Assembly (NCBI RefSeq): GCF_900496995.4
Contig: NC_044007.1
Coordinates: 77,202,226-77,266,225, forward strand
Source: Aquila chrysaetos chrysaetos
Lineage: Eukaryota > Chordata > Aves > Accipitriformes > Accipitridae
Length of the DNA: 64,000 nt
Direction: 5' to 3'
Every line of letters begins with the position of its first letter. The stretch's first letter is position 1. Shown here in pieces: positions 45,310 through 56,736 of this stretch. A model generated the notes under the pieces. The model was not told where the DNA came from. It worked only from the letters and a program-made list of their open reading frames with translations, and did no database searches. The translations under genes and the position numbers were made by a program.

Positions 45310-47519
45310 GAATTATATTTAAAAAATTAGATATAAGTGCATCGGCATAGTCCCATCTGTAAAGCTAGCATCATTAACAGTGACAGAAACTTTCTATTTA
45401 GATGATACTGTCATGAATATTAAAAACCCAAAATAATTCAGCCACACTACAGCTTTTGTAACTGTAGCAAAATGAGCATCTCCATTTTTTTATGGCTGAG
45501 CATCACCACTTTCAAACTACTGAAGCCCAAACTAATCCCTTGCTAATGTAACCCCCATCTCAGAACTACTTCTGTTCTGTGGTATAAGCAACACCTGGCT
45601 CATGGGCCAGAGAGAGGTAAGTCTCATAGCTAAGTAATCCTCCTTCTTCCATACCTCCCACAGCGACAGTGACTGCTGCACTAGCTAGCTTCAGCCTCCT
45701 TTCACCTCTGACTTTAGAAGGTCATTTCTAACTGTCATATGCCTGAAACCTGATTCCAAGAAGCATCTTACTCATAATATCCTCTTCATTAAACTCCTCC
45801 TAATGACCTTAGGAGCATTTCTATCTGGCCTCGCCTAATGGCAAGGAAGAGTAAACCAAACATGACTCCAAAAGTCACAGCACTCTAGTTTATCATCTAT
45901 CTTGAATATCTTTTTTCCTAATCCATTACCCTAACCTACACCAAAACCCTTCTCCTTTCTGCATTCAACTTGACATTTAAATAGACAGAATTATAATTAT
46001 AGAATGATTCATTTGTTATTATTTTCAGAAGTGACTACGGCTACGTGTTGAAGTTGGTACTTTGCCCTTACAGGAAGTACTGAATCACAAAGTTTTGTTC
46101 TACCCTCCCTTACAAAGGGCGTGACAGCACATAGATTATAATAGAGACAGGATTGTAATCCTTAAAAACCCCAGGATCACACTACAAGGAAATAGAAAGA
46201 AATCAGTCTTGCAATAGAATTATATAATACAAGAATTTTGAAAGAACTGAAGAACCAAATGAAATAAACCTGAAGTCTGCCTGTTAAGAGCCACTGAATA
46301 ATGGACATGTATTAAAATTTATAAGGACGATTAGTTTTCTTCATTTAAAATATTACCCTTTATTAAATAGGCCTAAACTTCCCATGCACTAGATACACTA
46401 AATGTATACTAGAATCTCTGCTCAAGGAGGTAAAGTATTAAAGTCACATTTAGAATCAATTATGGTTGTATGATAAGAGTCAGTTACTACAGGGTATCAC
46501 TATTATATCACGTACATTATGGGAAAAATGCATAATTTGTTCCAAGAAAACTACAGTGCCATGACTCCTAATAACAAGGAGCTGGAAAAGAAGAAGAAGA
46601 AACAGCAAAGTTATTTTTATGTACCTAGATGACAAATGGCTGCAAATAAACGGAGGAAATTCATTCAGCTGCTGTTCACAGTATTAAGCAACCACGTGAT
46701 TTCTAAGTGTTCTTGGTTCTGTGATCCCCTAAGTAATTACGTACTTCAAAAAACTGAGAACAAAGTTCTGACAGTCCAAAGGTCCAGAATAACCTCTCCA
46801 ACAGCACCCAGCCGGTGATGCCTTGGCAAGAATAGAAGAAAGGAGCAAGCAGAAAGCCATTTTCCCGCGGCAGACCCTTTCAGCAATCAGGTAGTAGCTG
46901 ACAGGCAGCCAATTAATATAAAGCCACAAAATTCCCTCACTACCTGAACAAACGGAAATTTTTATAGCTACATCAAAATTTTCAGCAGCCCTCCTCAGCC
47001 AAAGTTAAAACCGATCTTCAAGAATAACGTGCTCAAGAAAGCGCGCGGCCCACTTTAACGTGCGTGCAAACCCTCCGACCGATGTTTTAAAACCAAGCTC
47101 TAGTTCGGTGCTGGCCCATCATTAGAAAGACCGAAGCCACTGCAGAGCTGACGTTTAGACAGTCGCTTCCCTCTGGAGGCTGCACAAACAATGTCAGCTC
47201 GCTCACGATGCACATCACTTCCAGACGACGCCCTCGCCTCCGCGGACGGAGGCGCCTCCGGGCGGCTCCCATCGCTCTACGCTCGGAAACGGCGGCACGG
47301 CCGCAGCCCCCGCGTCCGACGAGAGCTCCGCGTCCGCGGTCCCTCCCGCGGCCCGCGACGAGCGCTCCCCCACCCGACGGCAGCCCGGTTTACCGCCGCT
47401 GCCCCCCCCGCGGGGCTTTCGCCGCCCGAGGCTGCCGCTGCCGGGAAGCGCTGCGGGCCCGGCGGCCCGGAGAGGACCGCGCGCTGCAGGCGCCGGCCGG
47501 CGGCTGGCGGAGCTCAGCC
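45310..47519 (-). other. UPP1: UPP1 intron 1
   Basis: About 2.2 kb between the non-coding first exon and the ATG exon. AT-rich until about 47,030, where the CpG island begins. No further gene seen. Confidence 0.6.
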
Positions 47520-47900
47520 CTTACCTGCAGCGGCGGGAACCACGAAGAGCCTCTCGCTGCACCCGGACGAACTGCACGGCGGCGGCGGCGGCTGAGCCGC
47601 TTCCCGGCCGCGGCGGGCGGGCACCGCCCCGCTCCGCCCCGGGCGGGGGCCCGCGGCACCGGGCGCCGTTAACTCCCTGCGCGCCGGCGGGACGGCCGCC
47701 CGGGGCGGGAGCGCAGCGGCGAGGGTCGGGGGTGCCCGCGGCGGCGGGGCCTGCGGGGCGGCCGGCCCGGCTGCACGGAAGCCGGCCGTTTGGCGGCGAG
47801 GCACACGGCGGGGGCCGCGGGCACCGGTAAGGGATGCGCGGCGGTGCGGGAGGGAGTGAGAGCAACGCGCCTCGCGTGCTGCAAGCGCCGGTCTCCTGCG
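47030..47900 (-). promoter_or_regulatory. UPP1: CpG-island promoter of UPP1
   Basis: GC content and CpG density rise sharply here. GC boxes (CCGCCCC, GGGCGGGG) cluster at about 47,620-47,650, and there is no TATA box. The island lies at the 5' end of UPP1 and includes a minus-strand splice donor at 47,524-47,520. Transcription likely starts at several points within about 47,570-47,830. Long frames on both strands here come from the GC bias. Confidence 0.8.
47525..47640 (-). other. UPP1: UPP1 non-coding first exon (5' UTR), upstream end approximate
   Basis: Minus strand reads CTGCAG then GTAAGG at 47,524-47,519, a strong donor in the island, in the right place to splice to the ATG exon at 45,306. 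The transcription start is not determinable from sequence. Confidence 0.65.
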
Positions 47901-48139
47901 GCTCCGCGGGATATCCACCTCCAGGCTGCGAGTTTTCAGAATGGTCCTACAGTATAAATATGTAAGCGCATGTTGGCACCCTGAGGGTTGCAGAGTCGGG
48001 TTAGGTCGTATGGACGTCGATATCCAAATCTTTGTAAATGTATGTTCATACAGACCGTCTTTAAGTGCGCTTCTTTTACCAGCATTTTGGTATGGTGGAC
48101 AAAGGTGGTGAGAAAAGAGCACAGATGACTTCTGCTAAT

Positions 48140-48560
48140 AGGATAGACTGTTTCAGTTGGAAGTGACCTACAACGATCATCTGGTCCAACTGCCTGACCA
48201 ATTCAGGGCTGATCAAAAGTTCAAGCATGGTGTTAAGGGCATTGTCCAAATGCCTCTTAAAACACTGACAGGCTTGGGGCATCGACCATCTCTCTAGGAA
48301 GCCTGTTCCAGCTTCTGTAAAGAAATGCTTCCTAAGTCCAGTCTGAACCTCCCCTGACACAGCTTTGAGCCATTGCCACATGTCCTGTCGCTGGGTACCA
48401 GCGAGAAGAGATCAGCACCTCCCTCTCCACTTCCTCTCCTCAGGAAACTGCCCTCTGCAAAACACGGCACGCATTTGTCAGTGTCTTTCCTGTCCTGGGG
48501 AGACCAGAATGGGACACGGGAGTCCGCATGCAGTCTCAAAAGTGCCAAATAAGAGAGGAG
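48140..48560 (-). mobile_element. CR1 LINE 3' fragment, antisense
   Basis: Plus-strand text such as TTTCAGTTGGAAGTGACCTA, ATCATCTGGTCCAACTGCC, TCTAGGAAGCCTGTTCCAGC and CAGAGATCAGCACCT-like sequence is the reverse of the bird/reptile CR1 3' end. The terminal short repeat is missing at the left, and the 5' part is truncated, as usual for CR1 insertions. Confidence 0.88.
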
Positions 48561-48567
48561 AGCGTTT

Positions 48568-48652
48568 TTTGGTTTTTAAACTGGGTTTGATTGGGTTTTA
48601 TTGGTTTTTAATTGGGTTTTACTGGGGTTTTAATTGGTTTTTTAAATTGTTT
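48568..48652 (+). repeat. Short GGGTTTTA-type minisatellite
   Basis: About eight diverged units of roughly 10-12 bases around GGGTTTTAYT or TTGGTTTTTAAT, immediately beyond the CR1 fragment. Confidence 0.7.
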
Positions 48653-49144
48653 ATTGCACAATCTTGTCAAAACTTCTTCCTGTCAGAACTCAAGGCTTCT
48701 GCTTCTCCAAAGAGCTGTCTCTCCATCTTGAATGTTTGCAGGGATGGGGCGTCTGCCTTCTTTGATTGTTGCTATTCTCTGCGCACTGCCAGGGTGGGTC
48801 CGGCTTCATTTTCACCCACCCGTTCAGTAGCTGAGGCGAAAGCTAGCTGAGGACAGCCACCCCCCACTGGCTTTGTCATCCTCAGAGTGACAAAATGCCA
48901 CCTCCAGGCCCCAATAACCTGGGAGGCACTCCAGGGGAGTCCAAGAGGCTCCAGTGGTGTCCAGCTGGAGGGACGAAACAATTGTCTGGTTTATCTCGAG
49001 CTCTTGTATTTCAGGCATCTTCAACGAATACCTGTGCCTTTTCTAGAGGAGATATGTAGCATTGGAACGGTGTTATTGGTGTCACAAATCTAACATCGAA
49101 TTGAAGTTCAATCTGAAAAAACGCAAGCCATAGTTCTTCAATCT

Positions 49145-49495
49145 GTGTGGGCAATTACCCCACATCAGGTTATCAAACCCAGAGTAATACTAGCTGAAGG
49201 AGCTGGCGCAACGGCGTTATGTATTACTGTAAGGAGACGACACTCCTGTTTTTCCTCCCTTATCACAGGTTGGCTCATCATGCTTTGTAGTCTTGTAGTA
49301 GAATCACATGCCCTGGATGCATTTCCACAAGATCAATGTGTAAATACTTGGATTTGGTTGGCCTCTACTGTAACTAACTCATCTGCCTTTTCTATTGTAT
49401 TGATTAACAGCTGCAGATCTTTTGACAACGTGTTTTATTGGCATGCCAACTCCAGTAGCTGTATTACAGAATTATACTATGTTAAGTGCTTTTGA
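49145..49495 (+). pseudogene. env surface-subunit N-terminal remnant
   Basis: An open stretch with a strongly hydrophobic leader-like segment (about residues 38-56) followed by cysteine- and N-glycosylation-site-rich sequence. It then breaks. Most of the surface subunit is absent: only about 30 bases separate it from the transmembrane part, which is in another frame. It is a non-functional fragment. Confidence 0.5.
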
Positions 49496-49527
49496 TATTA
49501 GTGTTCGTCATTGCTATTTTTTCTGAG

Positions 49528-49964
49528 TAGGTAGTGTACGCCCAGAAACATTACGAAGTCAACTGGCGGCGGACTGTCTCCTCCTTCTACACCATAAACG
49601 CTGCTCCAATCTTGAAGGCATATGTTGCTTCAAGGTAACTGATGAATCAGCCAGCCTAGAGGATGACATTCAACATCTCCAGGATTTAATGCATCAAATG
49701 AAACAATCTACTGGTGGTGCCTGGCTGGCTGAGCGGTTTAATTCCCTGACAGGATGGGTGGGACACCTGATTCAAAGCATTATTGTAGGGATAGGTTTAT
49801 TCCTTTTTCTGTATGTGTTCATTACACACCTCTACATTACCCTGCCCTATACCCTGCAAGCCCAAATGGACAGCTCCAGCTTTGCCAGCCCCAGTGGAAG
49901 CAGTCCCTTGAGCGAGGGGATGGAACGTGGGATAATAACGGACGATTGGCAAGGAGGATTATAA
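49528..49964 (+). pseudogene. env transmembrane-subunit remnant
   Basis: The frame holds a C-x6-C-C motif at 49,602-49,628, the disulfide loop typical of gamma/alpha-type retroviral transmembrane subunits. It is preceded by the short immunosuppressive-domain-like region and followed by a heptad-like stretch, a conserved tryptophan region and a membrane anchor (about 49,760-49,840), then a cytoplasmic tail to a stop at 49,964. A TGA at about 49,525 closes the frame upstream, so no full envelope can be made. Confidence 0.75.
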
Positions 49965-50316
49965 ACACGCTCAAGTGACTTGCAGCTGGCATGCAGAAGT
50001 ATACATATGTCATACTAATGGCTGTTTATCCTTGTGTGCTTGACAAGTAGAACATCGGTGTTTAGGTAACAGAGGCCTGTGACAGACTTAGAGGCGCCCT
50101 ATCGAACACGCTTGAGATTCCTGTCCTGCTGTGGGAAGGATCAAAGCACAGTGGTACATTGCACCTGCACAAATCTCTGATAAACCAGCGAAAACAGCGG
50201 GGTCAGCAGTCCCCTGGCACAGGCTGAGCTCAGCAGTGCCTGCATCCCTGCTCATGTGCCTGTGCCCAGGTGCTGCTTCGGGGATCCCCTGGTTGGCAAG
50301 GTAATGAAAATAAATT

Positions 50317-50323
50317 TACTCTT
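50317..50323 (+). terminator. ERV polyadenylation-like signal AAATAAA
   Basis: Lies in the putative 3' LTR of the env remnant, followed by T- and GT-rich sequence (TTGCATTTCATCTGTGGC, TTTGTGGTTGT), as in a retroviral R/U5 junction. Confidence 0.5.
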
Positions 50324-50375
50324 TGCATTTCATCTGTGGCTTTGTGGTTGTCCTCCGCCCAGCTATTGCGGGCAA

Positions 50376-53300
50376 CTACTACTTTAGGAGAATTTCTATA
50401 AAGTAAGAAATTGCTGGTTTTATTTTGTCATGATGGACAAAAAAATAACTGATTCTAAATCATGTCCACTGCAGCTTATGCTTCCATAACATACCACTCA
50501 ACTGATTTCTGTGTGTAAATGTCTGTGGAGAGGAATCACAGGTGCCTGCTGTTACTATAGGGACAAGCAGTATGGGCTCACAGGAACAGAACATGCTTTG
50601 CCTTCCCATCACCAGAAGAAGAAAGAACAGTTGAAGAAGGGCACTCAGGATCAAGAGGCTGCAAGGAAGTTGCTGTACTTGATCCTTTTGCCTTGCTTTG
50701 TCTGACAGAAAAGCTGTCTTCTGCTAGCTGGGTCGTGGCTTGAAATACAGTGAGAACTTCTTGCTTTAGCCCATTAAAGGGGAAAGAGACTCCCTCCCCT
50801 CTCCCAGGGAGTGTGCTACTTTTGACTCACTTGTTCTGACTATATGATCTGCAATTATAATATTTAGATTGCATGGTGACAATCTATACCGTTGACTCCC
50901 TGAATGGTTTTTCATTTCTGTCCCCACTTCCTTCTCCAGCTTTTTTCAATACATCAATTAAAAAAAAAATAATTTTTTTTTTTTAACCTTACGTGAACAT
51001 CATCTGTTGTCTTTGGCCCCAAACGCTTTATGTCCTAGAAATAAGTTGAGTCTTTTCATCAGAATACTTAAAAGATTTCTAGCCACTGTAGTACTATTGT
51101 ATTGGGTTTTTTTTTTAATAAGTTTCTATACAGGTTCCAGTGTGTGCACTAAATTTCTACTGCAGTAGAAAACAGTCTTAAGCTGAAGAGAGGTTTCATG
51201 CTTGGGAGAGAAAAAGAGCAGATCTTGACTCAAAAGCAACTTTTCAAAGGGAAAGGTAAACTCTTTTGTTTCTTTGGGGATTTTTATTCTGATAGCACAA
51301 ACATCTTGTTCTCTCAGGATTTTGTTATCTCTGGGAAAAAAAATTGGTATTGCATCACTTCCTCCTTCCCTGGTTGTGGATTTTTCACTCCTTTCAGAGG
51401 AAGTGCTAAGACTATTACATTTTAGGAAGACATTTTAACTTATGACTCGGAGGTCTGCAGGCATCACTGTAAAGACAGTTTCTGTGCATCCAAATGCTGC
51501 TAATCCATTAAAATATGAATGGAAAGATGTGTAACTTGGAGCTGAGACGTCAAAGTATTCCAGACAGGTCTGGTTTACTTTGCATTCGGTATTCCTGTAG
51601 CCTGTTGCTTTGGAAGTGCAGGTAATAAGCTTTTCAATTGAATAAACGAGTGGTTGCGTTTTTTGTTTTTCCTCCCCTAGAAATGTAGTGCTTAATCGTA
51701 CTGTGCTGTCCTGTAGAAGTTGTGGACACTGTGGTGTTCTCCAGAATGCTACTTAGGCTGCCACTACAAGTAGGTCATTTAAAATAATAATCTTAGACTT
51801 TAAAAATACATAAAACTTAATGATGCTTAAAGTTTAGAGCAGGGTATTCATCAGGTTAAAATAACTTCATGCTTATGACATGCACAGTCATGGTTCCTTT
51901 CAGGTTTTTTGGTTGGTTTTTTTCTTCTTTAAAATGGCACTGGTTGCAGTGATCTTCAGTTTTATGACACAGCTAACTGTCTTAGTATGGATATGGTTCC
52001 TTTCTGCCTACTATTTCAGTTGACTTGCAGGCATAGTTAAGATAGCTCTTTGAGTTGTGGAGTGTGTGTATATAGATACGTGTGTGTGCGTGTGTGTGAA
52101 TGTGTATGAAAATAATAAGACCTAAAGTGCCCTCCCCACATTGTTAGTTTTTGCTGACCTGTATTTCAGTGTTACCAAGATTTTAAAGTGACCCAAGTAT
52201 TGCTGTTGCAAATGTTTCCATGTTTGTCTAACTATTGTGATGACTTAAATAAAAAAAGAAATCAAAACAGTAAATGTTTCATTACTTGCCCTATAACTAT
52301 ATAGTCCTTCCCTGTCTAATATCTATTTCTTTTTTCAGGATTCACTGTAATTTTTTTTTTACCATATGAAGTGGAAAGAGATTTCTGGCTTACTGTTGGC
52401 TTTTAATAGATGTTTTATCCTTGGGGAATTGCCCAGCAATTAATTCACAGAGTTTGGAATTTAACTGAAGGACATTTTGCATGGCCATGTTCAAATATTG
52501 ATGCTAACGAGCCACCATACAGTTCATGTTCATAGCTTTATGGATACTTAAAGATAGGCAATAGTCTTATTTTTTAATAATGCTTAACCTTTTTCTCTTT
52601 GGCAAGAACAGGCAAGTCTGCCTGGTTTTGTAGTACTTGCAGCTTTTCCTTAACATCAGACTTTAAAAAGGGGAGAACCAGTATCAAGTATACAGTTAGG
52701 ATGGTGATTTTTAAAATACTAAGCTGCATAACAGTCTCAGGAAGAACATGTGTGACTGGGCGTGAGAGTCTATGGTGTAGCATTACTAATATTTGCTAAA
52801 AAAAGTTTTGAAGAATGAAGCATTTGCTTTATGAACAATACTTGAGGACGAATTCTGATGCTGCTAAAGTTTATCGAAAAATAGGCACTGATTTCAGTGA
52901 TTATGCAGGTGTGATTTCTGCTCATGCTTTAAATCTGAAAAGAGAAACATACATTTGAAGGAGGATTTTGTATGAAGGGTAATCAAACCAGTAACCTGCT
53001 TTAAGATGACTTTAAAATATTTGGAGCAATGGTTAAAGGCAAATAAGTAAAGTTTATCATATGCTCCTACGTCAGCAGTGACTATTAAATACAGTCAGCA
53101 GTCCACCTCAGAACTTTTTGGTGTGCAAATGAAACATGTTAAGTTGTAAGACTTCACAGCCATGAGCTGATGGGCCACAGTTCTCTCAAAGCATAAAGCA
53201 CTGTAAGTTTTAGTTTCTTGCACAGCAGTGACTGTTTTCAACATTAGTAACTATACAACAGGCTAAAAGGCAAATTTAGTGAATAATAATATGTCGTTAT

Positions 53301-55020
53301 CAGAGTAGCTGTTTGCATTTCACCATGATGCAGATCCTTTCTATAGCAGTTGTGTTGGCACATGTCTTAGAATTCGGCTAATCCTCTCTTGAACTCATTT
53401 AAACTTTTGTCCTCCACTACATCATTGACAAAATGTTTCACAATGGAAAAATTATTTCCTTTAAAAAAAAGGGGGGCGGGGGGGAGAAAGAAGAAGAATG
53501 GGTGGAGGAAGTGGGGATAAAAAGTCTGTTGTCTGCCAATGCTGTGGGCTGCTCACTCATTTTTCTGTAGAACTCCTAGGGTTTTTTTTATTTTTCTACC
53601 TTAGCCTATTAGCCTATCCTCTGCACCTTTAGTCATTTCCTGAAGTTTGTTTGTAGTTTCCTACATTAGTAAGTAAATGTATCTATTATACTTTACAGAC
53701 CTTTGATAGTCTTTAAATTATACAAGTAATTTAAATCTTGGAACAAATGTATTTGCTTATTGATTTTTGTGAGTAGCTACGAAATTCTTATTTATTAGTT
53801 GCCCCTTTTAAAATTAAAATAAAAATTAATGTTATGCAAGAAATATATTGCAAGTAAATGTTAGGGTCTTAGTACTGCTCAATGTTTAGAGATTGTGGGA
53901 AATGTAGAGAATTTGTGTTAAAAGTTATGGACATTTTTCAAGATAGTTTTCCAGGTCTGAGGCACACTGAAAGATCTTTTTCGTATGGTAGTGTGTTTGG
54001 TTTCATTGACTTCAGCGGAATACATTGACTTAAACTAGCTGAGAATCTGATGATAAGGTTTTATACTCTACCTAATGTAGTGTTGTGATGACTTGTCCTC
54101 TGAAATCAAAACTATATTGATTATCTTAACAGGAGGCTGGATCTTTGGTCTGGAAATTATGCTGATAGTGATGTTACAGAATCCATGCTTGTAACTTCAC
54201 TGGTTTCTTGCAGCCCCTCAAGTTCATTAAAGACAATAAAGACCCATTCTTTTTTGTTATGGTGCTATCATCAGTGATGGAAGTATTACATTGTCAGTTG
54301 TAAGAAGTGGTTTAACTGCTGTTGGATTCTGCCTTTATGCCTGAAAAACCTGTTGATTTAAATGAGTTTGCACAGCTTATGCTAATGATATGGCTGGAAT
54401 GAAACAGGGTCTTGTGTAGTCTGCAAGGACTGTATATGGTCATGGTTTGTAGCTGGGTGGGAGGGATTGGTTAAAGTTACTTCTTATTTGCACTATTTAA
54501 TATCTTAAATACGAGTGAACAGTGTAATTGGAACAGTTTCATTTTTACAAGAGGAAATTTATAAATCAGTTTTTAACCTGTGTTAGAATTAAGATACGTG
54601 TTTACTGGAGACAATGAGTCTAGCCCAAACACTGAAACACCTCCATTTTGGGTACACTATTAGAACTTTTGTAAAATTTTCAAATCATAACAGTCTGTCA
54701 GTTTATGCGTGTTCAGTCTGAGACATTACATGATGCCCTTTGAACAGGTAAATATTGCTAATAATTGATATTTGGTTTGCAGACTATACCTTTTGTATGC
54801 TCTGAAGTCACATATAAATAACTTCTATTGTTTCCTTTTCATTTATAAAAGTTCTGTTCATCAAACCATATAAGCACGTACCTAAATTCCACTAGATTCA
54901 ATGTTAAGCTTCCTGAATTGCTATAAACTATTGTGTTGCTGTAAACTATTTTGGCTGATAAACCTAAGCAGTCAGCTTGGTATTCCTACATGTATGTGTG
55001 ATTAAAATGCTATAGCTCAG
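50376..55020. other. Long intergenic stretch
   Basis: About 4.6 kb of AT-rich DNA upstream of UPP1. It contains a GT/GC microsatellite at 52,062-52,108 and a short poly-A/poly-G patch at 53,462-53,485. AATAAA hexamers at about 52,248 and 54,235 on the plus strand are not linked to a gene I can see. Confidence 0.45.
52062..52108 (+). repeat. (GT)n microsatellite, interrupted
   Basis: GTGTGTGTATATAGATACGTGTGTGTGCGTGTGTGTG-type alternating tract, roughly 45 bases. Confidence 0.85.
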
Positions 55021-56540
55021 AACAAGTTACCGGGTGACTGCACACTCTGGCTGCATGGCGACAGGAAAACTTGTTCTCACATTTCTGACCCTGCAGCGCC
55101 CACGGGCGACGCCGAGCGTAGGCCACCCCACAGCCCCGCACCCCCGGGGCCCCACGCGCAGTTTTGGGGAGTGCCCGCGACCTGCGGAGGGCCCGGCCCC
55201 CACGCCTCTGCGGGGCAGCCCCAGCACAGGCAGGGCGTCGCTTCGCGATTGCCCTTTCAGGCTTTATTTCCCCGCCATCGCCGGCACGGCCGGGCCCCCC
55301 ACCCCAAACCCCCGAGCCGAAGCACCCCCGCGGGTAGCCGGGCCCAGCCACCCGGAAAACAAGAAAACCAAAGAGGGAACAAGACAGAGAACGTGGGGAA
55401 AGGCAAGGAGAAGGACGCAGAAACAGAGAGCGCGCGCGCGAGGGATAGGGAGCAGGACAGAGAGATGGAGAAAGAAAGGAAAAAAAGACGGGAGGCAGAA
55501 CCAAGGGAAAGAAAGACAAGGACGGGGAGCAGGACAAAGGGACGGAAGAGAAAAAAAAAAATCGCGACGGGCTGCAGGACAGAGAGGAAGGGATTAAATA
55601 GACACAGGGAGCACGACGGAAGGACAGAGAGAGACAAAAGGGACAAAGAGCAGGCCAGCATCGGAGGGGAAAAAACCAACTGCGACGGGCAGTGGGAGAG
55701 AGATACGGGAAAAGAAAAAGTACTGAGGAACAGAAAAAAGAAAGAAGAGACAGCTAGCTGGACAGGGGGACACAGTTAGAAAGGACGGGAGAGGGAATGG
55801 GGCAGAGAGAGACAGACAGAAAAGGGAGCGAAAGAAAGCAAGGCAGAGGGACAGCAGGGCGGGACGGGGGGGAAGGGACAGGGGTCTGGACAGAGGTGGA
55901 GAAATAAGCAGCAGGGACAGAGGAAAAGAGACAGAAAGAGGGACAGGGAACATTGCAGAGAAGGACAAATCAGGACAGCGGCAGGACGCAGATAAAAAAC
56001 GGGGACGGTCCTCAGGACAGGAAGGAATAGAATACAAGCAGGGAGCGGGACAAAGGGATACAGCGAGAAACGACGGGACAGGAAGCAAGACAGAGCGACA
56101 GACAAGAACAATGACAACGAGAGCGCGCGCCCCAGAGAGAGAGCCAGAGACCGCGAGAAGCACAGGGGGGTGGGGAATTTAGAAAGAGAAGTGTCAGGAG
56201 CCCTGCAGAGAGAGGGAGGGTGAATAAAAAAGGGGCAGGAAGCAGCACAAAGGGTCAGAGAGAGCAAGAGATGAACAGGAAGGAGGCCGGGGACAGTGAG
56301 ATCCAGAATGACAAAAAATAAACAGCAACAGCGAGCAAGACAAAGGGATAGAGAGAGAAAGAGAAAGTAGGAAGACGAGAGATAGGAAGGCAGGGACACA
56401 GAGCGGCACGTACAGGCGCAGAGAGGAAAAGAACACCAGGGCACGGGCCAGAGAAATTGGGAGGCGGGGAAAGAGGCGGATGCAGATCAGGACAAGGAGA
56501 CCGAAAAGGAAAAAACAGGGACTGGCTGCAGGACAAAGAT

Positions 56541-56567
56541 GGGGGGGGGGGGGGGGCGGGGGGGGGG
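56541..56567 (+). repeat. Poly(G) tract G16-C-G10
   Basis: Sixteen G, one C, ten G. Strong G-quadruplex potential within the purine-rich block. Confidence 0.95.
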
Positions 56568-56696
56568 AAGAGGGAGAGGGAGCAGGACAAGAACGCAGAG
56601 AGAAAAAGGAAGGGGGGCAGTTGAACGAGAGAGAGAAAGGGGGAGAGGAAGAGGGAGCAGGACAAGAGAATAGCCAGAAGAGGAGAGGTACAGGGA

Positions 56697-56699
<3 letters not shown>

Positions 56700-56734
<35 letters not shown>
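56700..56734 (+). repeat. Poly(A) tract of 35 followed by CCAAA-rich sequence
   Basis: Thirty-five uninterrupted A, then CCAAACC-type repeats to about 56,775. This could be the tail of an inserted retrotransposed sequence or simple-repeat expansion. No target duplication recognised. Confidence 0.9.

Positions 56735-56736
<2 letters not shown>

Larger units (their letters stand above)
49145..50375 (+). mobile_element. Decayed endogenous retrovirus env and 3' region
   Basis: Plus-sense remnant of an old provirus. A piece resembling an envelope N-terminus (hydrophobic leader then cysteine-containing segment) lies at about 49,145-49,495. A transmembrane-subunit segment lies at 49,528-49,961, followed by about 400 bases that end in an LTR-like tail with AATAAA at 50,317-50,323 and TGTGGCTTTGTGG-type sequence. 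Gag and pol are not recognised upstream. The exact LTR limits and target duplication could not be fixed. Confidence 0.7.

Noticed and set aside
47191-48122. Long GC-rich frames on both strands around the UPP1 first exon
   Set aside because: CpG-island composition suppresses stops. Arg/Pro/Ala/Gly-rich translations overlap in multiple frames, and the UPP1 start is fixed by an in-frame TAA upstream of 45,294.
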